NCBI GenBank assembly: GCA_025345505.1 | Contig: JANVCC010000022.1 | Coordinates: 26,201,621 to 26,265,620, forward strand | From: Todiramphus chloris collaris | Taxonomy: Eukaryota; Chordata; Aves; Coraciiformes; Alcedinidae | DNA length: 64,000 bases | Reading direction: 5' to 3' | Part shown: positions 12,419-23,620 of the stretch, one piece after another | How positions within the stretch are numbered: the stretch's first letter is position 1 | Layout of the letters: every line of letters starts with the position of its first letter | The notes under the pieces: model-generated | What the model was told of the DNA's origin: nothing | The model's database searches: none | Seen by the model: only the letters and a program-made list of their open reading frames with translations | Translations under genes and position numbers: made by a program

Positions 12419-15057
12419 TCCTCTGAACCTTGCCTCTTGGAAAAAGCCCCATCCTTAGGTGTGGAAAGATGGTTTGGACATTCAGAGTGGTCCTGTCTCT
12501 GCTTCCCAAGCCCAATGCCCATGAGTGGAGGAAGCCCCATTGATTCGGTTCTGTGTGTGCTGGATGGATAAATATACTACATCAGAAAAGTGTGGTCCCA
12601 CATCTTCTGCATGGAGGAATATGCTGCCTGGATACTCTGGGGAAGATCAGAGAAGGCAGAGTCTAGTGACAAATCAAGCAAGTGGACTAAGGCAGGGAGC
12701 TCTGCAGAGCAGAAATGCCAGGTTGGCTGTGTCTGCAGAAAGAAAGAGGTTTCTGTGCTTGAGGCTTTTCTGTCCTTCCCAGAAGGGCAGTCACTGCCCT
12801 TCCATCTCCCACAGCAGCAAGAGAAACAGTAACCTCTCTGTGATTTGTCCCCAGTTCTACAACCTGTCTTTGCATGCCTTCATACCTCCTCTTTCATCAG
12901 AAGCAGCCAAGTCCTCAGAGTGGCAACATGCTGTTGTGCCCATGCTCCTGAAATGATTGGACAAAGCCATGGGTTCAGAGAAACCAGATGGAAGGGCACA
13001 GTCATTTGCACTGTTGTGCTTGAAGACTAGGAAGTCACTGTGGCCAGAATTTCATTCTGCATCAAGTAATTTAACTCTCTGGAGGATGCAGGCTGCTGAA
13101 GAAGGGAGAGATGAAAGCGAAGAGTAAACCTCAACAAGTCACCACTGTTATTAAAGTTCATTTTCCTGCAGTGGAGGATGTTCTTGGAGAACACCTCTTG
13201 TTAGCACTTTTCAGTTGTTCTCAGTCATCCTCTTTACAGCTGGGCATATAGGAAGGCACTTATGGCACACATCACTTTCTGAAGTCCAGAAGGCTTCTTC
13301 TTTCTTGAGGTGGGGGAAAGGTGTCTGCTCTTTATGGAAGGGGTGGCATAGTTACAATACATCTGTCTTGCCACATTGAGGTAGGATATACTCACATCTG
13401 GCCACATTTTTTGTCTATTCAAACTCTACCCTGAGCTTGGAGGGGAAGGTTAACTTTAATGCAAGCCCTTTCAGGAGAGAAAAATTCAGATTAATTCATT
13501 CCTGTGGGAGCCAGCTTGAAGGAGGGCCACTTGCCTCGTATGTTACAGAGGTCTGATGCAGGTTATTGAAGCCACTACACAAACTAAAGCAGGTGGGCTT
13601 TGCTGATATAACCTGCATATGTTCTGGATGCTTGAGCTGTGTGGCTGAGTGTCCTGGGGCTGTTTTGACCGCTTAAATACATGTAGGAAAGACACAGGCA
13701 GAGATCCTCTTGCAGGTCTAGCTGGAGTGCTTGGAGATTACACTGAGATAAAGGAAATATTTTGTGAGTTGTTCCAGTGTAGACTCAATGCTTTATTGAA
13801 ATCAATCCTCCTCCCACCTTTGACCTCCTTTGGTACAGAAGCTCTGCTGCCAGGTCCCTCAGTGTACTAATAGGCACTAATTGCCCTAACTAGCCTCATC
13901 TGGGACCTCCACCCACAATCCCTGCCCATGTCCTAGGAACCTCATTTCAACTTGGTCCAGGGTATTTAGTTCTCTCTTAAGATGCATTCTACTTATGCTT
14001 GGCTGTGGTCTTACTTCTGATACTACCTTCTGGACAGACTTTGAACTTCTGCTCTGGGTAACTTGTCTCCTGTATGCATCCTTCTGATGTGGTTTGTAGC
14101 TTGTCTCTAGCCTTGTCTTTGCTTTTTCTAGCCTTTTGATCCTGGCTGAGTTTTTGAATCAACCCTGGACTGGTTCCTTTTTGCCTCATCTGGGGTTGCT
14201 GTTGGACTCTGTATTCAGCATGTGGTCCTGCTCCCAGGTATAGAACAGAGAACAAACCTCTCTGGGGACACCTCTTGTCAGTGTACACATTCCTTAAGTG
14301 AAAATTCCTTTAGCTGTTCCTCCCCCCTCCCGATTCACTACAAAGTCCCTTCTTTCTGAACTTTGAAATTAACAAACTCCAAGCCTACTCATATTTATCT
14401 CTCTTCTGGTCATGTTTATTGTTTCTATTTTCTATGCGTAAATTATTTTCTGGGTGTATTTAGAAGACTTCTATTGTTGGAATGGGATTTTCTGTAATAT
14501 TTTTGGTTAAAAAAACCAAACTTGAGGACTCTGTGTGTAGATTTGGCTTGCAGCTGTAAGGGTTGCCTTGGAACAAGGAATCCTTCGTGGAGTTTGTGCT
14601 TGCTAGCTAGATACCATATGCGAGTCCAATGCCTCCAGGAAATATTGGACTTAACAAGCTAGTGTTTACTGGAGATGGGTTTTTCTCTTTCATGTTCCCT
14701 CTGTGACACTGATACCCTCCATGTTCTTGCAGTGTGGGTGGTCTGGGGCTGCATCATAGGGCATTGGTCTTGGGATCGCACTGTTGTGAGTTGGGGTGAA
14801 AGAGCCCAGAGTCCCTGGTCCAGCTGGGGTTGCTAACTGTGTGTACTTTAGCTATGCTGTGGGCACTGGGCAAGGCTGGAATGGGGATAAGGTAGAAAGA
14901 TGAGCGGCTTATGTTAAGAGACAAAGAAAGTAGATACTGCAACAGAAATACCATGCAGGGATGGATAGAAGGCATGGTGATAAAATCATAAGGGGGTACA
15001 CGGGCAGATGAGCAATGTGGGAAAAGCCGATTGCTATCACCTAGAAATCCTACACCA
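12419..15057. other. Non-genic stretch
   Basis: Unique-looking sequence with no recognised gene or repeat. Open frames of 60-143 codons are scattered on both strands and show no domain. Confidence 0.55.
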
Positions 15058-15074
15058 GCGTAGGCCCCCTACGC
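15058..15074. other. Short perfect hairpin, 6-bp stem
   Basis: GCGTAG (15058-15063) and CTACGC (15069-15074) are exact inverted repeats around a GCCCC loop. The CpG in each arm is retained. It is short enough to be chance. Confidence 0.6.
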
Positions 15075-15119
15075 CTCCCCCAAACCATGCCCCTTCCAGA
15101 CTTTGAGTCTCAGCTGATG

Positions 15120-15370
15120 CTGTCCTTTTAGGGGCAGGCAGGAGATAAGCAGATGTGAAGCGCACAGTGGATTTTATAATAACGTGGTGGTTATAGACAA
15201 TTGCCTAATGAGGACCAGATGGTCAGTTTTATTTTAAGTTGCCCTTTAACAACATTCCCATCTAAGCTGCGTTTTTTAAGTAATAGCTTTTTAATGAGAT
15301 GCCCATAAGATCTTACAGCACATCAGGTTTTAATCACGCCGACCTATTTAAATGGCAGTGTATGTCTTTA
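15120..15370. promoter_or_regulatory. Candidate conserved non-coding element
   Basis: An AT-rich, non-repetitive block with many homeodomain-type TAAT/ATTA and TTTAA words (for instance TTTTTAAGTAATAGC near 15272-15286) and about five retained CpGs, including CACGCCGACC near 15336-15345. No frame through it looks coding. The look is that of vertebrate conserved enhancers, but this is a visual judgement only. Confidence 0.3.
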
Positions 15371-16037
15371 GCACTCCTACGGTTTTATGGTGTTTAATTC
15401 CTTCCCACCACCACTCCTCACTCCAAACCTCAAATGGGCTGTGTCAAAGGGATGGTTCCTCCCAGCACTGGATGCTGCCCCTGCTGAACTCATCCATGCC
15501 CTTTCAGACTGATGCCAAGGACAGACCTTCTTCCAGGAGAGAGGAGGCATCTTCTCCCTCCCCACTCAGAGGTCAGGGTGCAGCTGTGCTTCATGAAATA
15601 AAAGCTCTGAATTTAAATGCTTCTCTGGGATGGGGAGGGCAGGGAGTGGTATGATTTGTCTTGCAAAGATACTGTTATGAAACAAAGCAAGCATTTGCTT
15701 TGGAACAATGCCTCTAAATCCCCTGGGCAGCACCATGTGGCTGGGGTGTAACTGCACAGGATGTCAGCAGATCATCCCCACTTCTTAGGAGGGGACGCTG
15801 AGGTGAGCTACCTGCCCAATGTGTGAGAACAGAGCAGACACTGAAGTTTTTTTGCTTCTCTAACCCCTGTCTACCAAGTTAGAGTCTGGATAGTACAGGC
15901 AGTTCATCTCATTTCTGGGATCTGTATTACAGTGACCCATTGTCCAGTTATCTGCTGGACAGACTGTCCTGGGTAGAGCATTACTTGCCTATCTGGGCAG
16001 GGAGAGGACAAGACAGAGAGAATTGGGAAATGAGGCT
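15371..16037. other. Non-genic stretch
   Basis: No gene or repeat recognised. Facing open frames of 100 and 62 codons (15352-15654 plus, 15377-15565 minus) overlap and neither shows a domain. Confidence 0.5.
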
Positions 16038-16098
16038 TGAGGAGAATCCTAGATGAGCAGAGCTGGACCAGACCTCAGCTCATCTGATTCTTGTCTCA
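16038..16098. ncRNA. Pre-miRNA-sized imperfect hairpin, function unknown
   Basis: Two 25-base arms (16038-16062 and 16074-16098) pair through 21 Watson-Crick pairs in four blocks: TGAG/CTCA, AGAATC/GATTCT, AGATGAGC/GCTCATCT and GAG/CTC. The interruptions are a 1x3 internal loop, a 2-base CT bulge on the 5' arm and one A-A mismatch. The terminal loop is 11 bases (16063-16073). Size and shape resemble a microRNA precursor, or the core of an old palindromic transposable element. Neither arm matches a microRNA I remember. Transcription from either strand is unknown; the pairing is read directly from sequence, the function is speculation. Confidence 0.35.
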
Positions 16099-17414
16099 GT
16101 GTGAGGCCCTTGGGCTCCTGCTGTTCACCTTTATGATCTATGTCAGCCCGCCAGCCAAGCCTTCTGTGGCCTTCCCAGCAGAGACCAACAGACCGACATG
16201 GCTTGTGTTTACCTTTGCTGGTGCTCAGACCAACAATGAAAAATCACCCTGCTGTAAGAAATAAGTCTGCAGCCAGGTAGAACAAAAAGCCTGGTCTCAG
16301 GTGTTTCCCCACCTGCCTCCTCCTCCAGGCAATCCTCATGTAATATTTTTGGGTCCTTTTCCACCTGTCCTACTCTTAGACATCAGCAAACATAGCAATG
16401 AATGACTTTCACCTATAACCCATCTGGGTATTTTATTTTTCCTGTTGATGTCAGAAGTTCTACAAAGCTGCAGATAAGATCAAGGTCTGCTTTCCTTTCT
16501 GAAGCCTTGGCCAGCCTTTGGCAGAGCTTATGCTGAGACTGTGATGGTTAAATTATGTCATCATGTTTCAAAATTATATTTGTTTTCCAAGATACTTTGC
16601 ATGTCTAACCAGTCACCTTCCAGCAGCTGTGGACTCGGACAATTTTCACTCATCAGTGGCTGGGGGAGGCATGCTGGTGAATGGCACTGAGGTTTGAGGG
16701 GCATTCAAACCCTTTTCTGTATTTGAAGTAGTTCACTCAAGGTCAGTTCCAGCAAAATACATCTTTCCCTCTACCAGCCTCAAACCTGTTTGCTCAGAAG
16801 TTCTTTTGTATGTGAGAACTCCTGTGGGTAGACACTGGGAGGCAGAAGAAGACCATCTTTTGTAGGGCATAAAACAAAAGGAGTAGATAAGAGGCTGTAA
16901 GGGGTGACTTACAGTTTAAGAGGAGTTTAAGTCCAAATGTGACCTTGGCCACACTAACAAGTGTGGCTCAGGTGATCATTGTGTACTTGCTTCTCAACTC
17001 TCAGCATAGAGCCTAAGTTATTAGTTGCTTCCCTGGAGAAACCCAGGCTTTGTTGATTCAGCTCTGAGCAATGGCCATGGTGGAGCCTGAACAGCATTGG
17101 AAGATAAACTAATCCAGGCAAGAAGATCTGGTATGTGAATCCTGCTAGTAAAAGTCTACTTAACACCAGCCTGGGCTAGGCTTGACAGGAGTACATGTAC
17201 ATAAAAGGTTTCAGTCATTTTGGGGGAGCATTAATAGTTCTTGCATTTTTGCCTATTTTGAAGGAGGCCATAAGCACACTAAGAACACAGATCTACTGAG
17301 AGCTCTCCTACCATCTTTCCTCATGCCAAGCTTATGTGCAAGACATTTCCCCTAGTCCCCCACAGTAGGAAGGAAGGGAGTCTGGAGTCAGCAATGATGC
17401 TCAGTTTTATCCTG
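16099..17414. other. Non-genic stretch
   Basis: No gene, RNA or repeat recognised between the hairpin and the LTR. Confidence 0.5.
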
Positions 17415-17942
17415 TGTCCTGGTTTTGGCTGGGATAGAGTTAATTTTCTAGTAGCTGGTACAGTGTTGTGTCTTGGGTTTATGATGAGAATCGTGTTGAT
17501 AACACAGTGATGTTTCAGTTGCTGCTGAACGGTGCTTACATTTTCAGCTTCTCATACTGCTCTGCCAGTGAGGAGGCTGGGGATATACTGGAAGCTGGGA
17601 GGGGACATAGCCAGGACAGCTGACCCAAACTGGCCAAAAGGACGTTCTATACCATATGATGTCGTAGTGAGAATTACAACTGGGGGTGGGTGTTGGCTGA
17701 GGGGTGGTAGCCCACTGCTAGGGCACTGGCTGGGTATCTGTCAGCAGGTGGTGAACTATTGTATTATCCATCACTTGTTTTGCATATTCTTTTTTTTTAT
17801 TATTATTATTATTTTCCTTCCTTTTGTGTCCTATTAAGCTGTCTTTATCTCAACTTGTGAGTTCTACCTTTCTACTGATCATCTCCCCCATCCCACTGTG
17901 AGGGATATAATGTTCAGCTGCCTGACAGATTAAACCACAACA
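17415..17942 (+). mobile_element. Solitary endogenous-retrovirus LTR (fossil)
   Basis: The element starts TGTCCTGGTTTTGGCTGGG and ends TTAAACCACAACA, so it has the usual TG...CA termini over about 528 bases. The start, internal landmarks (GACAGCTGACCCAAACTGGCC near 17618, ATCACTTGTTTTGCATATTC near 17770) and end match an LTR type I recall as abundant in neoavian genomes. No internal retroviral region or partner LTR is in the window, so it is a solo LTR left by recombination. The class is uncertain (ERVL-like is my best guess). No clear target-site duplication is visible: TCCTG on the left, GTCTG on the right. A T-rich stretch with a short ATT repeat lies inside at about 17790-17813. Divergence from the remembered form suggests moderate age. 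Confidence 0.85.
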
Positions 17943-20900
17943 GTCTGGCAAGTAAGATAAGCACCCCAGATCTTCCCAGAACCTCTGGAAGAATAGACTA
18001 GACAGTGTCTCTGGCAGGTCAGTCCTTGAGGACTAGTGGTTTTTGTCTTTACAAGACTCACAGCTGAAGCCTCTGCCTTCAGCCTCAATTCTAGTGACAT
18101 TTATTTGAAGAAACAAAAGAGAAGGAAAGCTCCAAGCTCTGAATCTTCTCACAGCTCCTTGGTAAAGCAGGAGCAAGAAGCAGTCCTCTGCGTTCTAGAG
18201 AGGCCAACAGATACCTGTAGCCCTAGGAAAGGGATGATGAGATTCAGCCAGGTTGCAGAGTTGACCGGGGGAAAGAAAAGGAGATATTGGCAATGATGGA
18301 AACTGCTAGTGTGGGGAGGTGAAGTGGTTGCAGATGGAGGCTTGTCCTTGAATTGCATCATCCATGAGATGGCAAGGGGCCTGTGGAGGCACCTTGGCAT
18401 GCAGTTGCTTCTCGGTGCTGAGAGGTGTCCTCAGCCCAGAGGGGCTGCTTGCCCCGGAACAAATAGCAGTGCCTCCCTCTTCCTTTGTGGTTTCCCCTTT
18501 GGAAGTTTGCCAACTCCTGCAGCCTGGTCCTGGTAGTTAGCTAAATAGCATCTCTGGAAAGTGGAAAGTGTGTGTGTGAGGGCAGGGGATAGGGGACATG
18601 AGCCACAGCTGGGCTTAGGGCCCTGAAGCTGTGTTGTCTGAGCTGGTAGTTGCCCTGTGGGTTCAGGGAGCTTTCATTGGAGCTGTGGCAGCTTTGCAGG
18701 GAAAACAATGGCAATTGGAGGGAGCATCACATGCATGTTTGGCACAGAGTGAACACGCCCTTCCCCTCTTCTTGCCCACCTCTCAATGATGGGGCATGTT
18801 TCCTTTGGACACATGGAGTCAGTAATTTGTGGTGAGCTCCACTGCCTGATAGTGGATGAAGGAGCCTCAGCACAGCTGGGAACAAGACAGACACAGGAGA
18901 AAGTGGGAAACAGGGAGACGGAGTTTGGTTGGCAAAGAGGGAGAAATGAGAAAATGTGGAGATGCCATCCCCCTGGGGGTATCCCTTGCTGGGAAGTTGT
19001 CCTCTCTGAACTACAGAGAGGTGCTTCATGTCCACAACACCCACTGATGGGGTGGTGCAAGAAAAGGTCTGGATTGCTCAGCTTTGCCCTCCCACGGAGG
19101 TATAAGACAGAGCAATGGGGTCAGCCCCTTCCCTGAAGCCAAGTCTTGTTCATCTAGCCTCTTGCTGCTGCAAGAGGGGATGGCAGCTTGAGAAAGCTGG
19201 TCTCGGCTGGTGATCCTATTTGAGCACATCAGTAATGTCCCCAAGGCAAACAAGAGCGCCTGAAACAATCTTGCAAAATGAGGGAGGCTGTAACAAATCT
19301 AGTGGTGTCAGCCCCAGCGTCGCTGCGACGTGAGCATTGCAGCTGCAGGAGCAAGAGGATTCAGTGGGCTCTGCTGGAAAAAAGAGCCACAGAGGGGCTG
19401 GCAAGAAACTGTTGTTAACAGTACAGGACCTCTGGCCAAGTGGCTCTGAGTCCAGCTGTGCCATAGATCCATGTGGCAGCTTGTTTTCCCCTTCTGTGCT
19501 GATGGAAAAATTGCACCATCGTATCTTCCTGGTGGGAAGAAAGGGGAACAGGCTTCCCGTCAGAGAGGCTGAGACCACCAGGCGCAGCCCTGAGGCACAA
19601 GCACATCGCAGCAGTCTGTAAGGCACATTACTATGAACTGTTTCCTAAGGGCCAAGTCAGAAATCTCAGCAGATAGTCTTTGTTTCCCTTGTCCAGGGAC
19701 TTGCACTAGAGACAAACCCCAGAGCAAAGCACCCATTTTTCAGATGGGTCTTTGTAATGCCTTTGATTCTGATGGAGACGACCTCCCTTCCAAAACTGAG
19801 GGCATCCAAATGCAGCTACCAGCTTCTGCTGGGCCTATTGTAAGAAGGTGTAGCTGTAATTGAACCTTCACACAAAGGCTTTTTTCTTTCCTAGACAAAG
19901 CTTTTCCATTGCAGCTTGACTTGACTGGGAGGACCCTTTCTGTCTGTCTTCTACGTAGCTCTTGGGCTGAGCTACTTTAGGGCAGGTTGAGTATATTCCC
20001 ATGCAGGGTGTTTTTATATTTTGGGGTTTTTTTACTGTTTGGGTATGGTCTGGTGCTACTGCTGCTTCCCATGCTCTGCCTCATCCTCTTTCCTTCTAAG
20101 AGGTCACTGCTCTGTCTTGGAAGGGAACAGAACAGGATGATGGATACCTGAGTGCCTACAGAGCTGTCTCACAGCTGGCTCACCTTGGTTTCTCAGAAGG
20201 TGTAGGTTCCTGATGAAACTTATCTCATGGCTGAGGTTCTCCAAAGGATATGTGGTGTCTCATGTATACACTCTGATGGCTGAGTAGGGTTGAACTCCCC
20301 TCAGCCATGTTTCCCGTGTAAGAGTAGGATTCAATTCAAGGTGAACACTCCCAAATGTCAGTGTCTAGATACAGCTCTAAGCTCCCATTAAGGAAGCTGG
20401 TTGAAAGTAACCAGCTGGCTTCAGAATTACCCATGGCAGAGCAAACAATGCATGACACCAGTCATATTTCCCAGGAAGTCAAGGTGGCAAAGAAAATGGA
20501 CAAGTCCTGGCAATAATCTGTGGCTGCATGGCACAAGGTAAGTGTCATTCTCTGAGATGCCCGCACAAACCCTCCTGTGGGATTGGAGGTGATGTGCTGT
20601 GTGTCCAAGAAGAGCAAAACCATGGACATTTTTGTTTATTCACTGTCTAGAGGGGCACATGGGATACTGTGGTTCCCACCTCAATGATTAGACAAGTGGT
20701 TTGGCTGGTGCAGCTAGTCATGGCAGCTGGGCCTGTGCTTGCATTGCATGCAGGCCAGTGCAGACACCAGGAAGTTTAAATGTGGTGTCTTGCAGCACAG
20801 TGAAGAACGGGAAGATGCAAGATCTTTTGGCTCCAGAATTAGACTGGGCAAGCTCTGGAGAACTGGGTTGTGTTCTTGGCCTGGCTGTTCCTCCTGTCTC

Positions 20901-22413
20901 ATCAGTGATGCTTATTTTTAAAGCATGTCTTGCCTCAGTTTCCCCTGGCCTACTCTCACAGCCAATTCACAACAATATTGACAAGCTCCCTTGGTGGTGG
21001 TGATGAGCAAGATAGCTGGTGGTGTGCTGGCAGGCATCTCTGTGGCATTCAAACCAGATGGCCTCTGTGTCCTTAGCTCAGCATACGTTTTAGATGGAAA
21101 TGGGCAACTTCTTATTCTCGGAGAGACTTCTGGACCTCTTCGAGGCATAGATGAAAGCTATTCCCCAAGCTCTTGCAGAACATTGCACATGGCAAGGGTT
21201 AGCTGACTGTCTCTCATTGTTCCTCAGATGCTCTGATTCTGTTCTTGGGCCTCATCTGATCATATCTGCTTCCTCCGCCTTTGCTGGAATACTATCCAGG
21301 ACTGGATGACTGCAAGATCACAAGGACATTGACAGGAAAATCTATCATGGGTCTGGAGAATGCCAGTCTTAGCTCTGAATGGGCTGTAAGTTTCTAGATG
21401 GAAGAAGGTGCAGTTTGGTCAGAATCTGTCCCTCCTGAGAAGTTCCCATGCTTGGAGCAAAGGTGAACGAGAGATCAGTTTGTTCAACCCAGCATTCCTG
21501 CTGTTGGTTCAGCAGCGTGGCAGGATAAACACTGTGTCAGAAACATTTGGATCCATGCAAGGAAAGAGGAAAGTAATGAGATCTCAGGAATCAGCAGAGG
21601 GATCATCCTGGGAGCCAGGAAGGAATTAGTCTCTTCCTCTGCTCCATTCAGCCACGCAAAATTGGCCAGGTGCATCATGGCAGTTTACTGCTTTCCTCTG
21701 AGGCATTAAGTTTTTGCTGGCATCAGAGAAAGGATATTGGCACACTGATTTGGGATGGAAATCTCCATTTCTGTGAGTGGAAGCCCCAGTATTTCATTGA
21801 ATGGGGGCCTGAAAAGCTTTGCCTCAATGAATTTGCTTTTACCAGGAAAGGTCAGTCTAAGGGGAACACTTCCACACCATCACTTTCTACCTGCCTTGCT
21901 GCTGCATGAGTGGTTATAGAGCAGAGGGACAAGCAGTCCCAAACCTCAGTCCTCATCTGATCCTAGTTAGACACCTTTGCTGTGAAACTGATCCCTTTTG
22001 GCTCCTCGTGGGGTGGGTATAGACAGCATTGGGCTTGATTGCCAAAGATCCTAATGCTTTGAAATACCTCCATTGCAATGAAAAATGTCTGTGCTTACAC
22101 CGTGGGCTCAGGATTGAGTCCTGTGATAAGTTCAGGACATAAGGGAAACCACTGACTGGGTTTCCCATTCCCTTCTTCTCACTTTCTTTGGCTGTTTGAT
22201 CTTCTTGCAGTTTGTTTGTTTTGTTTTCTTCTGTTCTGTGTATCACATTCAGACTTGATGTGACTGTGTAGGAGCTGACAGAGTTACTCCCAGGCCGAAC
22301 GTTTATTTCTTTAGCCTTATGTGAAGGAAGAAGTTCATGTGCCCTTAAATCAAGGCTATGTATCTTTCTCATGTGTTTTTAGTTCAGCACTTGTCTCTTC
22401 CCAGCAAAGCTTC
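17943..22413. other. Non-genic stretch
   Basis: A long run without a supported gene or interspersed repeat. GC is somewhat higher at 18300-19620, where many short frames overlap on both strands (up to 136 codons at 19216-19626, minus) without any recognisable domain. A 13-base perfect palindrome sits at 19318-19330. Confidence 0.55.
19318..19330. other. CpG-bearing perfect hairpin
   Basis: CGTCGC, T, GCGACG forms a perfect 6-bp inverted repeat around one base, with four CpGs in 13 bases in otherwise CpG-poor DNA. It may be a protein-binding palindrome or chance. Confidence 0.5.
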
Positions 22414-22440
22414 TTTTTTTTTTTTTTAAAAAAAAAAAAA
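22414..22440. repeat. T14A13 self-complementary tract
   Basis: Fourteen T (22414-22427) are followed directly by thirteen A (22428-22440), giving a perfect palindrome that can extrude as a cruciform and bend DNA. Such junctions can arise from back-to-back poly-A insertions or slippage, and they are frequent assembly error sites. Confidence 0.95.
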
Positions 22441-22573
22441 GCAAAACAGATGAGTCAGATCCCTTTCACTGAAAGTTCATGGCTCTTGACTTTTCCTCCC
22501 AATTGCGTGTTCACCCTGTGAAGCTTCAGACTCAGTTGGTGTTATCACTGAACAGTCATATTGCCTCAGTGTA

Positions 22574-22670
22574 AAAAAAAAAAAAAACCAAAAAAAACCA
22601 AAACCACAAACCAAATGAACAAACAACAAAAATCCCAAACAAAACACCCCCCCCAACCCCAAATACTAGA
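22574..22670. repeat. A/C-rich low-complexity tract
   Basis: About 97 bases almost without G and with few T: a long A run, then CCAAAAAAACC-type units, CAAACAACAAAAA, a C8 run (22647-22654) and AACCCC. The strand bias is extreme. The open frames across it (Lys/Gln-rich on plus, Phe-rich on minus) are artefacts of the composition. The pattern resembles a decayed poly-A or simple repeat common in birds. Confidence 0.85.
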
Positions 22671-23419
22671 AATCAAACTCAGTAAGTGGCTCATGTTCAG
22701 CCCTGAACGTATGCAGCCAGCTGATCCTCTGAAGAAGGACAAAGAGAAAAGCTTGGGTCCTGGCTCTACAAAACAAAGGAGCTGTTTCCTACTGCTTCCT
22801 TTTTTAATTAAAGACTGTGGCCCACACTCCTGTTTCAGTGGCACTGGAAATACAGGAGTACAGTCTGGAATGTGTCATGCTAAGGTACAACAGGGACATA
22901 ACTACGGAAGCAGTTGGATCAAAAATCAGCTGCAGTGTGAGGTTCCTGCCCAAAGCTGGCTCATGGCTCATTGGGGCAGAAAGCATTTGATGTTATAGGA
23001 AGGCAAGGTGTCCTACTGCAGCAAGGATTTACTGAATTACTTATCACTAATGACTGGAAATAGGTTAAAAGTCAAAATGCCAGCACAACCTTGTTTGTGC
23101 CTCCCTCAGCACTCCTAAGCTGGTGGAGTGCAAGTATATAGTCTGAGAGTACAGCATCATGTCATATAATCATAGAGCAAAGGAAAGTAAAAGTAATGTT
23201 AAAAAAAAAGAAAAAGTGGGTGGTGGTGGAGAGTAGAGGTCTGAAAGGCAGAAGGGAGAGAGTAGGCATGAAAGAGGAGAAGCTGGGTTTGGAGGAAGAG
23301 TAGTTGCCCTGACAGGTAAGGGTTGTTTGGCTGTGGGGCTTGTGTTGGTTGTTGGTTTGTGTTGGGGTTTTTTTGGTGGGCTTTTTTTGATTTTTGTTTT
23401 GTTTTCCCACTCTAAGTGC
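22671..23419. other. Non-genic stretch with a T/G-rich tract
   Basis: Unique sequence to about 23200, then purine-rich GGTGGTGGAGAG-like sequence and a T/G-rich tract at about 23326-23406 (GGGTTGTTTGG, GGGGTTTTTTTGG, TTTTGTTTTG). The latter has the opposite strand bias to the A/C tract at 22574-22670. Confidence 0.6.
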
Positions 23420-23620
23420 TCCACAGGTCTAATTTATACAATATAAATAATTAAAAGCTGTGCAGTCCCAGTGCTAATCCTTGTGGTATTCCACAAGCAA
23501 CTTCCTTCCTGCTTAGAAAGGATCCTATTGAGAATTATCTGACCATTCTGGCTCTGCAGCCAGTTTTCCACTCCTGTCCATGAGTCAGTGAGTGGAGTCT
23601 GAGCTCTCCTATTTCTTGGT
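23420..23620 (-). mobile_element. Ancient CR1 LINE fragment, reverse-transcriptase core
   Basis: Reading the minus strand, one frame gives W-GVENWLQSQNGQIILN, which fits the CR1 ORF2 segment I recall as WVKNWLDGRAQRVVVNG. A second frame then gives CGIPQGLALGL and, after an in-frame stop, LFILYKLDL, fitting [22 protein letters not shown]. GIPQG is the conserved RT motif before the active-site region. Order and spacing are right, so this is an RT-core fossil with at least one frameshift and one stop. The YADD/FADD active-site part and the 3' tail are not found next to it. The 66-codon open frame here is therefore a LINE remnant, not a gene. Confidence 0.75.

Noticed and set aside
22561-22998. 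Lys/Gln-rich 145-codon frame that looks basic and disordered
   Set aside because: The basic part is only the A/C-rich tract; the remainder has no domain.
23158-23182. ATAATCATAGAGC resembling a CR1 minus-strand tail near the RT fossil
   Set aside because: Too short and lacks the following GGTTGGAAGGGACC segment.
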